From Sphingomonas sp. LM7 (GTDB taxonomy: Bacteria > Pseudomonadota > Alphaproteobacteria > Sphingomonadales > Sphingomonadaceae): DNA of 64,000 bases. Each line of letters opens with the position of its first letter. Position 1 is the stretch's first letter. The notes below the pieces were generated by a model that saw nothing but the letters and a program-made list of their open reading frames with translations, searched no databases and was not told where the DNA came from. Where the stretch lies: assembly GCF_002002925.1 (NCBI RefSeq), contig NZ_CP019511.1, forward strand, positions 3,255,001 to 3,319,000, given 5' to 3'. Made by a program: the position numbers and the translations under genes. This document shows positions 43,980 to 53,043 of the stretch, piece after piece.

Positions 43980-45751
43980 GCCGCCTCGCGAATTACCTGC
44001 AGGAACGTGTCACCATAAGCCTCGAGCTTGCGCGCGCCAACGCCCGAGAGTTGACCCAGTTCGCCCAACGTCCCGGGCCGCGCCAACGCCATGTCGCGCA
44101 GCACCGAATCGTGGAAGATCACATAGGGCGGCAGTCCCGCTTCCATCGCGATCTCGCGGCGCTTGGCGCGAAGCGCCTCGAACAGCGGGTTGCCGATCGG
44201 ATTGGCGTCGCCGCCGGCCGCGGTGCGTCCGCGCTTGGTTCGCCGCTCGCGCTTGGGCGGAAGCACGAGCTTGAGATCGGTCTCGCCCTTGAGGAGCGGC
44301 CGCGCGCCCGGACCGAACTCGAGCCCGCCATGGGCATTGGCCCGCAGTGCGTCGCGCAGCAGCAGCGCGCGGGCCACGGGCTTCAGCAGCGCCGCCTCGT
44401 CGCCATCAACGATCCCGAACACCGAGAGCTGCTCGTGCCCGTTCGTCATGCTGCGCTCGCTCGACTGGCCGAGCAGGATCGACTCGATATAGCCGGTGCC
44501 GAACATCATGCCGGTGCGGAACACCGCCGACAGGAATTTCTGCGCGGTTACGGTAACATCGACTGCCGCGGGCGGATTGAGGCAATTGTCGCAATTGCCG
44601 CAGCTCTCCGACGCGTCTTCGCCGAAATGGCGGAGCAGGATGCGCCGGCGGCAGCCACCAGTCTCGACCAGCGCGCCCAGCGCTGACAACCGCGTGCGTT
44701 CGCCTGCCTGCCGCCCGGCATCGACTTCGCCGATCCGCTGGCGCGCCCGCGCAAAATCCTCGGCACCCCAAAAGAGGTGTGCGACTGCGGGGTCGCCGTC
44801 GCGGCCGGCGCGGCCGGTCTCCTGATAATAGGCTTCGATCGACTTGGGCAGGCCGGCATGTGCGACGAAGCGGACGTCGGGCTTGTCGATTCCCATGCCG
44901 AACGCCACCGTCGCGACCACGACCATGTCCTCGCTGGCGACGAACGCGGCCTGGTTGCGGCGGCGCACCGCGGGATCGAGCCCGGCATGATAGGGCAGCA
45001 CGCTACGTCCGGTCTCGGCGAGTTTGTCGGCCAGCTTCTCCACGCCAGCGCGAGTCTGTGCGTAGACGATTCCGGGGCCCGGCTGCTCGGCGATCAGGTC
45101 GATGATCTGGCGCGTCGAATTGTCGCGCGCGGTGATCGTGTAGCGTATATTGGGCCGATCGAACCCCGCGACGATCATCCCGTCGATCGGAATGCCCAGC
45201 TGCTCGCAGATATCGGCGCGAGTATGCGCATCGGCGGTCGCGGTGAGCGCCAGCCGCGGCACCTCTGCGAAGCGATCGAGCAACGGCCGCAGCAGCCGGT
45301 AGTCGGGGCGGAAATCATGCCCCCATTCGGAGACGCAATGCGCCTCGTCGATCGCGAAGAGACTGAGCCTGGTCTGGGTCAGCAGGTTGCGAAAGCCCTC
45401 GCCCGAAGCGCGTTCCGGCGCAACATAGAGAAGATCGAGCTCGCCGGCGCGGAAGCGCGCGATCGTCTCCTCGCGATTCTCGTCGACCGAGGTCAGCGTC
45501 GCCGCACGGATGCCCACGGCTTCGGCGGCGCGCAGCTGGTCGTGCATCAAAGCGATCAGCGGCGAGACGACTACGCACGTCCCGTCGAGCGCCAGGCTTG
45601 GCACCTGATAGCATAGCGATTTGCCCGCGCCGGTCGGCATCACCGCCAAAGTGTTGGCGCCGGCCATCACCCGATCGATCACCTGAGGCTGCACCCCCCG
45701 AAAGCCGGGGAAGCCGAAGGTTTTACGGAGGATGTCCAGGGGCGCTTTCAC
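43976..45751 (-). CDS. recQ: ATP-dependent DNA helicase RecQ
   Basis: 591 residues. Helicase motifs: Walker A PTGAGKSLCYQ and the DEAH box with aromatic loop (AIDEAHCVSEWGHDFRPDY), then motif VI (QETGRAGRDG). The zinc site has its four Cys in GGCRRRILLRHFGEDASES and CGNCDNC. A C-terminal HRDC domain is present (LFEALRAKRREIAMEAGLPP). Unwinds DNA in recombination and fork repair. First gene of a coupled minus-strand operon that runs into sterol and GMC genes. Confidence 0.96.
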   Translation of the reverse strand: MKAPLDILRKTFGFPGFRGVQPQVIDRVMAGANTLAVMPTGAGKSLCYQVPSLALDGTCVVVSPLIALMHDQLRAAEAVGIRAATLTSVDENREETIARFRAGELDLLYVAPERASGEGFRNLLTQTRLSLFAIDEAHCVSEWGHDFRPDYRLLRPLLDRFAEVPRLALTATADAHTRADICEQLGIPIDGMIVAGFDRPNIRYTITARDNSTRQIIDLIAEQPGPGIVYAQTRAGVEKLADKLAETGRSVLPYHAGLDPAVRRRNQAAFVASEDMVVVATVAFGMGIDKPDVRFVAHAGLPKSIEAYYQETGRAGRDGDPAVAHLFWGAEDFARARQRIGEVDAGRQAGERTRLSALGALVETGGCRRRILLRHFGEDASESCGNCDNCLNPPAAVDVTVTAQKFLSAVFRTGMMFGTGYIESILLGQSSERSMTNGHEQLSVFGIVDGDEAALLKPVARALLLRDALRANAHGGLEFGPGARPLLKGETDLKLVLPPKRERRTKRGRTAAGGDANPIGNPLFEALRAKRREIAMEAGLPPYVIFHDSVLRDMALARPGTLGELGQLSGVGARKLEAYGDTFLQVIREAA

Positions 45752-45887
45752 CGGGCTTCGTTAGGGCCCGCGAAGGGGTGGTGTCGAGAGGCAGAGCAGG
45801 GTCGGGGCGTTCCATCCACAGGGTTTCGATGGGCTGCGGCACTCGGTACTTTGAACTGCGGCTCTGATCGGTCAAAGCGGACGGCGA

Positions 45888-47342
45888 ATGACGGTTCGCG
45901 TGGAAATGGGCAAGGATACGGGCGGCGCGCCTGTGTCGATGGATCTCGAGGAGCTCCTGGCCACGCGTCTGCTCGTCCAGGGCAATTCGGGTTCGGGAAA
46001 GTCGCACCTGCTGCGCCGGCTGCTCGAACAATCGGCGGGTCAGGTCCAGCAGGTGGTGATCGATCCCGAGGGCGATTTCGTCACGCTGGGCGACCGCTAT
46101 GGTCATATCGCGATCGAGGCGACCGAGCACAGCGAGCGCGACGTCGCCCGATTTGCCGCGCGCATCCGCGAGCATCGCGCCTCGGTAGTGCTTAGCCTCG
46201 AAGGGCTCGAGGCCGAGGGTCAGATGAAATGCGCCGCGGCCTTCCTCAACGGGCTGTTCGACGCGCCGCGTGACCATTGGTATCCCGCGCTGGTCGTGGT
46301 CGACGAAGCGCAGCTGTTCGCGCCTGCGGGCGGCGGCGAAGTCGCTGAGGACGTCCGCCGCGCGTCGCTGAGCGCAATGACCAACCTGATGTGCCGCGGC
46401 CGCAAGCGCGGGCTCGCTGGGGTGATTGCCACCCAGCGGCTCGCGAAGCTTGCCAAGAACGTCGCCGCCGAAGCCTCGAACTTCCTGATGGGACGCACCT
46501 TTCTCGATATCGACATGGCGCGTGCCGCCGATCTCCTCGGCATGGAGCGCCGCCAGGCCGAGGCGATCCGCGACTTGCAGCGCGGCCATTTCCTCGCGCT
46601 TGGGCCGGCAGTGGCGCGCCGCCCGGTGTCGATCCAGATCGGCGCAGTCGAGACCAGTGCACGTAGCTCGAGCCCCAAGCTGACGCCGCTGCCCCAGGCG
46701 CCTACGGAAGACATCAAGGATCTGCTGCTCGCCCCCGCCGAGCCCAACTGGACGCCGCCAGCACCCACACCGGTGCCGACCCAGATGCCTTCCGAACGGC
46801 TGATCGAGGCGCTTGCACGTTCGACGCCCGCTCCGGCCGAGGACGTGCCCGACATCGATGCCGAAGAGGCTGCCGGGCGTATTGCCGAGGTGCTGCGCGA
46901 CATCGTCGAAGACAGCGAATCGACCTTTCGGTCGCCGTCGGTGCTCTATCAGGACTTCCTTGTCCGTTGCCGGATGGTCGGACTCGCGCGACCGCCGCTC
47001 GATCTTTCGAGCTTTGTCCGCCGCCTCTCGGCGGCGCGTGCGGGCATCCATGGTGATCCCGATGCTGAATGGGCACAGGCGCTCGAGGCGGCGCGCGCGC
47101 TGCCTGACGACATGCTCGGGCCGTTCCTGCTCGTCGCCCGCGCCGCGCGCGAGGGTCTGCCCTGTCCCAGCGACACTGAACTCGCCGCAACCTATGGCAC
47201 CAGCTCGCTCGGCCGGGTGCGCCGCTTGCTGACCTATATCGAGAGCAAGGAGCTGTTCGTCACCCGCGTCGACTTGGCCGGCAAGCGCTCGATCACCATC
47301 CCGCGGCTGGGCTGGACCACGCAACCCGCCGAATTGGGTTAA
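45888..47342 (+). CDS. HerA-like ATP-binding protein
   Basis: 484 residues. A DUF87/HerA-type motor: Walker A GNSGSGKSHLLRRLL, Walker B ALVVVDEAQLFAP and the conserved VIATQRLAKLAKNVAAEASNFLMGRTFLDID. A Pro-rich linker (about 265-290) leads to a helical C-terminal domain (about 310-484). HerA-like ATPases act in DNA end processing or DNA translocation; here no NurA nuclease is adjacent. It is divergent from recQ, which suggests shared control of two DNA-processing genes. Confidence 0.85.
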   Translation: MTVRVEMGKDTGGAPVSMDLEELLATRLLVQGNSGSGKSHLLRRLLEQSAGQVQQVVIDPEGDFVTLGDRYGHIAIEATEHSERDVARFAARIREHRASVVLSLEGLEAEGQMKCAAAFLNGLFDAPRDHWYPALVVVDEAQLFAPAGGGEVAEDVRRASLSAMTNLMCRGRKRGLAGVIATQRLAKLAKNVAAEASNFLMGRTFLDIDMARAADLLGMERRQAEAIRDLQRGHFLALGPAVARRPVSIQIGAVETSARSSSPKLTPLPQAPTEDIKDLLLAPAEPNWTPPAPTPVPTQMPSERLIEALARSTPAPAEDVPDIDAEEAAGRIAEVLRDIVEDSESTFRSPSVLYQDFLVRCRMVGLARPPLDLSSFVRRLSAARAGIHGDPDAEWAQALEAARALPDDMLGPFLLVARAAREGLPCPSDTELAATYGTSSLGRVRRLLTYIESKELFVTRVDLAGKRSITIPRLGWTTQPAELG

Positions 47343-47402
47343 GTCCCGCTTCTAAAATCGTGCGACCGTGATAGTCTCGCGTGACAACGGGGGGGACGTG
47401 GC

Positions 47403-48014
47403 ATGGAAAACAACTTCGACGATTCAGACGAGCCGCGCGGTTTCAATTTGGGGCGTAGTTCGCTGGCGATAGCGGGGATCGGGTTGATCTATGGCGCCGT
47501 CGCGCTGTTCGGCTTCGTCTGTTATCTGCTCGTCCTCGACGATACCAAGGCCAGCGAGCGCGCGACCACGCTGGCCGATTTCACGCCCGAGCTCATCCTC
47601 AGTTCGATCGGCCTGATCGGCGCAGTGCTGGGCATCCAGCTGCTGCGATCGGTAGGGCTGTCGCGCGGCCAGCAGCCGGGCCGGGTGATCAACAGCGAGG
47701 AATGGCAGGCGATCAGCGAGCAAGTGAAGTTGGGTCAGGAAGAGGCGGTCACCCAATATATCCGGCTCACCAGCCTCAGCGGCTTCACCGGTGCATTCAC
47801 CAAATTGGGGCTGACCGGGCTGCCGCTTGCGACGATTGGGCTGACATTGTTTTTCTCGGTCCTCGCAATCGCTTATCCCACCTTCATGGACATGGCCAAG
47901 CTGACGCTCGGCGCGTTCATCGGGTCATTCGTCCAGAAACAGGCGGGCGCGGGCGGATCGGTGAAGCTGCCTGGCGGTCAGACGGTATCGGTAAACGCGC
48001 CGCCGGTCGCCTGA
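47403..48014 (+). CDS. Membrane protein of unknown function
   Basis: 203 residues, preceded by GGGGGG and a good spacing. Hydrophobic segments at about 18-45, 65-85 and 135-165. The rest is charged, including a coiled-coil-prone stretch (INSEEWQAISEQVKLGQEEAVTQY). The end (GGSVKLPGGQTVSVNAPPVA) overlaps the convergent hydrolase gene by 37 bases. Family not recognised. Confidence 0.75.
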   Translation: MENNFDDSDEPRGFNLGRSSLAIAGIGLIYGAVALFGFVCYLLVLDDTKASERATTLADFTPELILSSIGLIGAVLGIQLLRSVGLSRGQQPGRVINSEEWQAISEQVKLGQEEAVTQYIRLTSLSGFTGAFTKLGLTGLPLATIGLTLFFSVLAIAYPTFMDMAKLTLGAFIGSFVQKQAGAGGSVKLPGGQTVSVNAPPVA

Positions 48015-48934
48015 AGCACCTGCCGGAGCCACGCTTCCGTCTCCACAGGGTGCGTCACGGGAAGCATATGGCCGCCGTCGATCAACGCTACTGTCGCGCC
48101 GGGGATCTCGGCGGCGGTCCGCTCGCCATTCAGCCGCGGATCGAGCACCGCGTCGCCGCGGCCGTAGAGAATCGCCACCGGCACGCGCATCTCGGCATAG
48201 CGCGCGGTCAGCGCCGCCATTTCGCCCGGCGCGGTGTGGACCTCGAACGATCCCGCCATATAGCTTTTGGGGCGCATCGCGAGCGCACCACCGCCGGCAA
48301 GCGCGAAATCGGCAGGCACCGGATCGGGCGCGAAGATCGCCGCGGCGGTTGCGGCGCCGGTGCGCAGCCCCATAGGCACCACCACGGTCCACGCGAGCAG
48401 CGGACGCAGGGCGAGCGGTGCGAGCAGCCCTTTGAACACGGCCGGGACCCTATCGACGACCTGTGCGAGCGGTGCGATCAGCGCGAGCCCGCGAACCAGC
48501 TCGGGGCGACCAATGCCGAGCGCGAGGCTCACCGCGCCGCCCATCGAATGTCCGACCAGCAAAGGCTTTTCGAGGTCGAGCTGCTCGATCAGCGCGGCGA
48601 TCATCCCGGCCTGCGCGGCGATACCCGGCCGGGGCCCATCGATCGACGAATGTCCCCAGCCGGGCCGATCGACCAGCACGACGCGGTGATCGGCGGCGAG
48701 CCGGCCGGCAAGCGAATGCGAGAAGTTGCGGAGCTGGCCCATCAGCCCGTGGACCATCACGATCGCGGGGCCCTCGGCCTCGGGATTCATGTCGACATAA
48801 TGGAGCCGCGCACCGGCGACTTCGGCGAACTTGCCCTCGGCGGGCACCAGTTCCTCGGCCTTGCGCCCGACATAGGCCGACCAGCCCGCGAGCCCCAATG
48901 CGAAGATCCCGGCCAGCCCCAATGGTATCAGCAT
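47978..48934 (-). CDS. Alpha/beta hydrolase
   Basis: 318 residues with an N-terminal membrane anchor (PLGLAGIFALGLAGWSAYVG). The nucleophile elbow is LVGHSMGGAVSLALG; the acid is in LYGRGDAVLDPRL and the catalytic His in DGGHMLPVTHPVETEAWL. The oxyanion strand is MVHGLMGQLRNF. The substrate is unknown; lipase, esterase and dehalogenase-type members look alike. Its 3' end overlaps the convergent membrane protein gene. Confidence 0.9.
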   Translation of the reverse strand: MLIPLGLAGIFALGLAGWSAYVGRKAEELVPAEGKFAEVAGARLHYVDMNPEAEGPAIVMVHGLMGQLRNFSHSLAGRLAADHRVVLVDRPGWGHSSIDGPRPGIAAQAGMIAALIEQLDLEKPLLVGHSMGGAVSLALGIGRPELVRGLALIAPLAQVVDRVPAVFKGLLAPLALRPLLAWTVVVPMGLRTGAATAAAIFAPDPVPADFALAGGGALAMRPKSYMAGSFEVHTAPGEMAALTARYAEMRVPVAILYGRGDAVLDPRLNGERTAAEIPGATVALIDGGHMLPVTHPVETEAWLRQVLQATGGAFTDTV

Positions 48935-48972
48935 CGCTTCCCTCTCGTGCGTCGCATGGCTAGAACCTAGGC

Positions 48973-49245
48973 ATGTCCGACGTACGCAACAACGAAGAAC
49001 GCAGCCGCTACGAACTGGTCGAGCAGGGCCATCTCGCCTTTGCCGAATATGCCATCGACGGCGAGGTGATCACCTTCACCCACACGATCGTGCCCTCGGC
49101 GCTGCAGGGAATGGGCGTAGGCAGCCGGCTGATCGCGGCGGCGCTCGCCGATGTGCGCGGCCGGGGGCTCAAGATCCGTCCGCAATGCCAGTTCGTCGCG
49201 GCCTATATCGCCAGGCATGCCGAATGGCAGGATCTGCTGGTCTAA
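48973..49245 (+). CDS. GNAT-type N-acetyltransferase (NATD1/YjdJ-like)
   Basis: 90 residues. The small acetyltransferase family has the acetyl-CoA loop in VPSALQGMGVGSRLIAAALADVRGRGLKI and a C-terminal QFVAAYIARHAEWQDLL. This matches the minimal GNAT fold of YjdJ and human NATD1. It is divergent from the hydrolase by 38 bases. Substrate unknown. Confidence 0.9.
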   Translation: MSDVRNNEERSRYELVEQGHLAFAEYAIDGEVITFTHTIVPSALQGMGVGSRLIAAALADVRGRGLKIRPQCQFVAAYIARHAEWQDLLV

Positions 49246-49287
49246 TCTAACGCCTCCATTCCAAGGAGGATAAGCGAAGGCGGCGCC

Positions 49288-51108
49288 TCACTCCGCCGCG
49301 AGTTCTTCGCCGGCTTCGCGTTCCTGCGCCTGGCGCGCCCACATCTCGGCATACAGGCCATCGTGCCGGAGCAACTCGGCATGCGTGCCCTGCTCGGCGA
49401 CGCGGCCTGCTTCCAGCACGACGATGCGGTCGGCATGGACCACGGTCGACAGGCGATGGGCGATCACGATCGTGGTGCGACCGCGCTCGATCGCTTCCAG
49501 CGTCGCCTGAATATCGGCCTCAGTGCGGCTGTCGAGTGCGCTGGTCGCTTCGTCGAGGATCAGGATCGGCGGGTTCTTGACCAGCGTCCGCGCGATCGCG
49601 ACGCGCTGCTTCTCGCCACCCGAAAGCTTGAGCCCGCGCTCCCCGACGCGCGTGTCGAAGCCGTCGGGAAGCGACTGGATGAACCCGGCGATCGCGGCAC
49701 CGCGCGCAGCCGCTGCAACTTCGTCGGAGTCGGCGCCCTCGCGGCCATAGGCGATGTTGTAGCCGATCGTGTCGTTGAACAGTACCGTGTCCTGCGGGAC
49801 GATGCCGATCGCCGCGCGAAGGCTCGCCTGAGTCACGGCGCGAATGTCCTGCCCGTCGATCGTGATCCGACCATCGGTGACGTCGTAGAAACGGTACATC
49901 AGCCGCGCCAGCGTGGACTTGCCCGCGCCGGAGGGGCCGACCACGGCCACGGTTGCACCCGCGGGAATGTCGAGGTCGATGCCCTTCAGAATCTGCCGGT
50001 CGGGATCATAGCTGAATTCGACGTTCTCGAAGCGGACGTGCCCACGCGCGACGTCAAGCGGTGTCGCCCCGGGCGAATCTGCGATCTCCTCCTGCGTATC
50101 GATCAGGTCGAACATGCTGCCCATGTCGATCACGCCCTGGCGGATCGTGCGATAGACCCAGCCGAGCATGTCCAGCGGGCGGAATAGCTGGCTGAGCAGC
50201 GTAGAGACGAGCACGACGTCGCCCGCGGTGAACCGGCCCGTGCTCCAGCCCCAGACGATCAGCGCCATGCCGGCGCCGAGCATCGCGTTGGTGATCAGCG
50301 CTTGGCCAATGTTGAGCCAGGCGAGCGAGTTCTCGGAAGTGACCGCCGCCTTCATGTACGACGTCATCGCCTTGTCGTAGCGCGCGGCCTCGCGCGCTTC
50401 GGCGTTGAAGTACTTCACCGTTTCGAAGTTGAGCAGCGAATCGACTGCGTGTGCCACTGCGCCGGTATCGAGGTCGTTCATCTGCTCGCGCAGCTTCGAT
50501 CGCCAGTCCGTCACCCAACGGGTGAAGGCGATATAAACAACCACCATTGTCACCGTGCCGGCCACCAGCCAATGACCGAACCGCGTCCAGAAAATGCCGA
50601 TCACCAGCCCGAGTTCGAGGATGGTCGGGGCGATGTTGAACAGCAGGAAATACAGCATCGTATCGATGCTCTTGGTGCCGCGCTCGACCACCTTGGTGAT
50701 CGCGCCGGTGCGCCGTTCCAGATGGAAGCGCAGGCTCAGCCGGTGGAGATGCGCGAACACGTCCGACGCCAGCCGGCGCGTGGCGTCCTGCCCGACCTTT
50801 TCGAACACGGCGTTGCGCAGATTGTCGAACAGTACGCCGCCCAGCCGAGCGGCGGCATATCCCACCACCAGCGCGGTCACCAGCCACACCGCGTCGCGCG
50901 ATCCGCTCGCCATCCGGTCGATCGCACCCTGCAGCGCGAAGGGCGCTCCATAGACCTGGATCAGCTTGGAGATCACCACCAGGACCAGTGCGATCACGAT
51001 ACGTGCGCGCAGCCCGGGCGAATCCTTCGGCCACAGATAGGGCAGGAAGCGCCGCATCGTCGCGAGCAGCGGCCGCTCGGGCGCGGATTCAGAATTCATG
51101 GGAGGCAT
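49288..51108 (-). CDS. Atm1-type ABC exporter (fused permease and ATPase)
   Basis: 606 residues. Six-helix permease domain (about 25-330), then an ATPase with Walker A GPSGAGKSTL, signature LSGGEKQRVAIAR, Walker B ILILDEATSALD. The N-terminus (MRRFLPYLWPKDS) and the FHLERRTGAITKVVERGTKSIDTML region match the mitochondrial Atm1/ABCB7 group, characterised in Novosphingobium as an exporter of glutathione derivatives and metal adducts. I used the ATG at 51108. It is not next to iron-sulfur genes here. Confidence 0.92.
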   Translation of the reverse strand: MPPMNSESAPERPLLATMRRFLPYLWPKDSPGLRARIVIALVLVVISKLIQVYGAPFALQGAIDRMASGSRDAVWLVTALVVGYAAARLGGVLFDNLRNAVFEKVGQDATRRLASDVFAHLHRLSLRFHLERRTGAITKVVERGTKSIDTMLYFLLFNIAPTILELGLVIGIFWTRFGHWLVAGTVTMVVVYIAFTRWVTDWRSKLREQMNDLDTGAVAHAVDSLLNFETVKYFNAEAREAARYDKAMTSYMKAAVTSENSLAWLNIGQALITNAMLGAGMALIVWGWSTGRFTAGDVVLVSTLLSQLFRPLDMLGWVYRTIRQGVIDMGSMFDLIDTQEEIADSPGATPLDVARGHVRFENVEFSYDPDRQILKGIDLDIPAGATVAVVGPSGAGKSTLARLMYRFYDVTDGRITIDGQDIRAVTQASLRAAIGIVPQDTVLFNDTIGYNIAYGREGADSDEVAAAARGAAIAGFIQSLPDGFDTRVGERGLKLSGGEKQRVAIARTLVKNPPILILDEATSALDSRTEADIQATLEAIERGRTTIVIAHRLSTVVHADRIVVLEAGRVAEQGTHAELLRHDGLYAEMWARQAQEREAGEELAAE

Positions 51109-51200
51109 CAAGTCCCGATTTGGTGCGCCGGGCGCCGCGATGCAACGTTTTGCCGGAACGTGCGCGGCCTCGCTTCGTTTTATCCGCGAAGGGAAGGACG

Positions 51201-51440
51201 ATGGATCAGGTCCTCTATGTGCTGGCGATCATGGGTTGCGGGGACGATTCGATGCAGTGCCAGCAGGCCCGTATCGAGCCCGCCCGATACACCTCGATCC
51301 AGGCGTGCCAGCAGGAAATGCCCGGTGCGCTCCAGCGCAACACCGACATTGATTATCCGGTGATCAGCGCCGCATGCCAGCGCATGACGCCGCAAATGGT
51401 CGATGCCCGCCGGACGCGAACCGAGCGGGCCGGCAGCTAG
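51201..51440 (+). CDS. Small cysteine-containing protein of unknown function
   Basis: 79 residues starting MDQVLYVLAIMGCGDDSMQC. Four cysteines (in GCGDD, MQC, QACQQ, AACQR) could form two disulfides. The first 13 residues are mildly hydrophobic, which may be a short export signal. A GGGAAGG ribosome site precedes the ATG. It is divergent from the Atm1-type gene. Confidence 0.7.
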   Translation: MDQVLYVLAIMGCGDDSMQCQQARIEPARYTSIQACQQEMPGALQRNTDIDYPVISAACQRMTPQMVDARRTRTERAGS

Positions 51441-51511
51441 GCCGTCTTCCTGCAATCAACTATAGTGCTCCGGGAAAGAGCGCGTAACCCGGCGCTGCGT
51501 GAGGGCCTGCG

Positions 51512-52465
51512 CTAGCGTGGCCTTTGCCAGAGGAATGCCGGGCGCTCGGTCCCCGAATATAGCTGCTTGCGCCGAAGCGCCTGCCACCAGGCGCGTGCGA
51601 TCCACCCGAGTTTCTCGATGCGGCCGATCGTTACCCGGTGATCCCAGGCATGGTCGCCGATCGACGAGACCTTGCGCGCGATGGCCCCATAGATTCCGGC
51701 CGCCGCTAGCACTGCCCAGGCCGAGCGAAACGACAGCGCCAGGGTGCCGCCGCGCGCGCTGTCCTCGTAACATGCAGCGCATTTCGCCAACCGTCGCGCG
51801 AGCACGGTCAGCCGCTGGCGAAAGTGCGGCTTCACATGCTCTCCCGGCGGGATGTCCATTTCAACCAGCCATTCCTCGGGCAGGTAGCACCGCCCGATCC
51901 GGTCGTCGGCCTCGATATCGCGGGCAATGTTGGCGAGCTGGAAGGCAAGGCCCAGGTCACAGGCGCGGTCGAGCACTTGTTGGTCATGGGGCGAAACCCC
52001 CATCACCACCGCCATCATGCAGCCGACTGCGCCGGCGACATGATAGCTGTATTTGAACAAGTCGGCCTCGCTGCGTGGCCGCCAGCCTGCCGCGTCGAGC
52101 GCGAAGCCCTCGACCACGTCCCACACCAGCCGGTGCGGCATTCCGGTTTCCTCGACGACGATGCGCAGCGCGTCGAAGGCGGGATCGCCGACCCAACGCC
52201 CTTCCAGTGCCGCTGCAGTGCGCACGCGGATCGCTTCCAGCCGTTCCTCGGCCTCGGCGTCGGTGACGACATGCTTGGCCTGGCCATGATCCTGCCCGTC
52301 GGCGATATCGTCGCATGCGCGGCACCAGGCATAGAGCAGCCAAGCGCGCTCGCGGGTTCGCCGATCGAAGAGCCGGCTCGCCGCAGCGAAGCTCTTCGAT
52401 CCGCGGGCGATCGACTCACCCGCAGTTGCGACGATCGCGTCGCGCGTAGGCAGGCCGCCGCTCAG
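51512..52465 (-). CDS. crtB: Phytoene synthase, probable CTG start
   Basis: Condenses two geranylgeranyl diphosphates to phytoene. Full conserved length requires starting well upstream of the first canonical codon (GTG at 52225): the frame reads LSGGLPTRDAIVAT, then ARGSKSFAAASRLFD and LLYAWCRACDDIADGQ, the first Asp-rich motif. The second Asp-rich motif is ARDIEADDRIGRCYLPEEWL. No ATG, GTG or TTG occurs in frame between the stop at 52525 and 52225. CTG at 52465 overlaps the LOG gene's TGA exactly as the ATGA overlaps do elsewhere in this operon, giving 317 residues. CTG at 52453 is the alternative. Last gene of crtY-crtI-LOG-crtB. Confidence 0.88.
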   Translation of the reverse strand: MSGGLPTRDAIVATAGESIARGSKSFAAASRLFDRRTRERAWLLYAWCRACDDIADGQDHGQAKHVVTDAEAEERLEAIRVRTAAALEGRWVGDPAFDALRIVVEETGMPHRLVWDVVEGFALDAAGWRPRSEADLFKYSYHVAGAVGCMMAVVMGVSPHDQQVLDRACDLGLAFQLANIARDIEADDRIGRCYLPEEWLVEMDIPPGEHVKPHFRQRLTVLARRLAKCAACYEDSARGGTLALSFRSAWAVLAAAGIYGAIARKVSSIGDHAWDHRVTIGRIEKLGWIARAWWQALRRKQLYSGTERPAFLWQRPR

Positions 52466-53043
52466 AGGTCTTCGCGCTTCATCTTGATGATCGGGATCGT
52501 CGGTATGAACGCCGCCATCTGGTCAAGCAGCCCGTCGAGATGATCGTCGATCAGCAGCAGCCCCTGGTGCTGCGGCCGCAGAAATCCGACCGTCCCCATA
52601 TGCTCCCAGAATTCGATCAGCTTGTCGTAATAGCCCGCGATATTGAGCAGACCGATCGGATCGGCATGATAGCCGAGCTGCGCCCAGCTCAGCGCCTCCC
52701 ACAATTCGTCCATTGTGCCCGTGCCGCCGGGCAGATTGACGAAGCCGTCGGCCAGTTCGGTGAAGCGCGCCTTGCGCTCGTGCATCGTATCGACGACGTG
52801 GAGTTCGGTCAGCCCGCGATGCGCGACCTCGGCGTTGACCAGCGCGGTCGGGATCACGCCGATCACTTCGCCGCCGGCTTCGAGCGCCGAATCGGCCACC
52901 GCGCCCATTAACCCGAGGCGCCCGCCGCCATAGACCAGCCCGATGCCGCGCTCGGCCAAGCTGCGCCCGACGATGCGTGCGGCTTCGATATAGACCGGGT
53001 CGGCGGGAGTGGCCGAGCCGCAATAGACTGCCAGGCGCTTCAC
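52462..53043 (-). CDS. LOG family (TIGR00730) Rossmann-fold protein
   Basis: 193 residues. Signature PGGTGTMDELWE preceded by LVYGGGRLGLMG, as in lysine-decarboxylase-like LOG proteins. Most bacterial members are nucleotide 5'-monophosphate phosphoribohydrolases. It sits inside the carotenoid operon, overlapping crtI upstream and crtB downstream by four bases each, with no evident pathway link. Confidence 0.92.
   Translation of the reverse strand: MKRLAVYCGSATPADPVYIEAARIVGRSLAERGIGLVYGGGRLGLMGAVADSALEAGGEVIGVIPTALVNAEVAHRGLTELHVVDTMHERKARFTELADGFVNLPGGTGTMDELWEALSWAQLGYHADPIGLLNIAGYYDKLIEFWEHMGTVGFLRPQHQGLLLIDDHLDGLLDQMAAFIPTIPIIKMKREDL

Noticed and set aside
52015..52419. 134-codon frame starting MSRSPADRRASLRRAG as an alternative start for crtB
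   Set aside because: It is in a different reading frame from the conserved phytoene synthase sequence and has no matching motifs.
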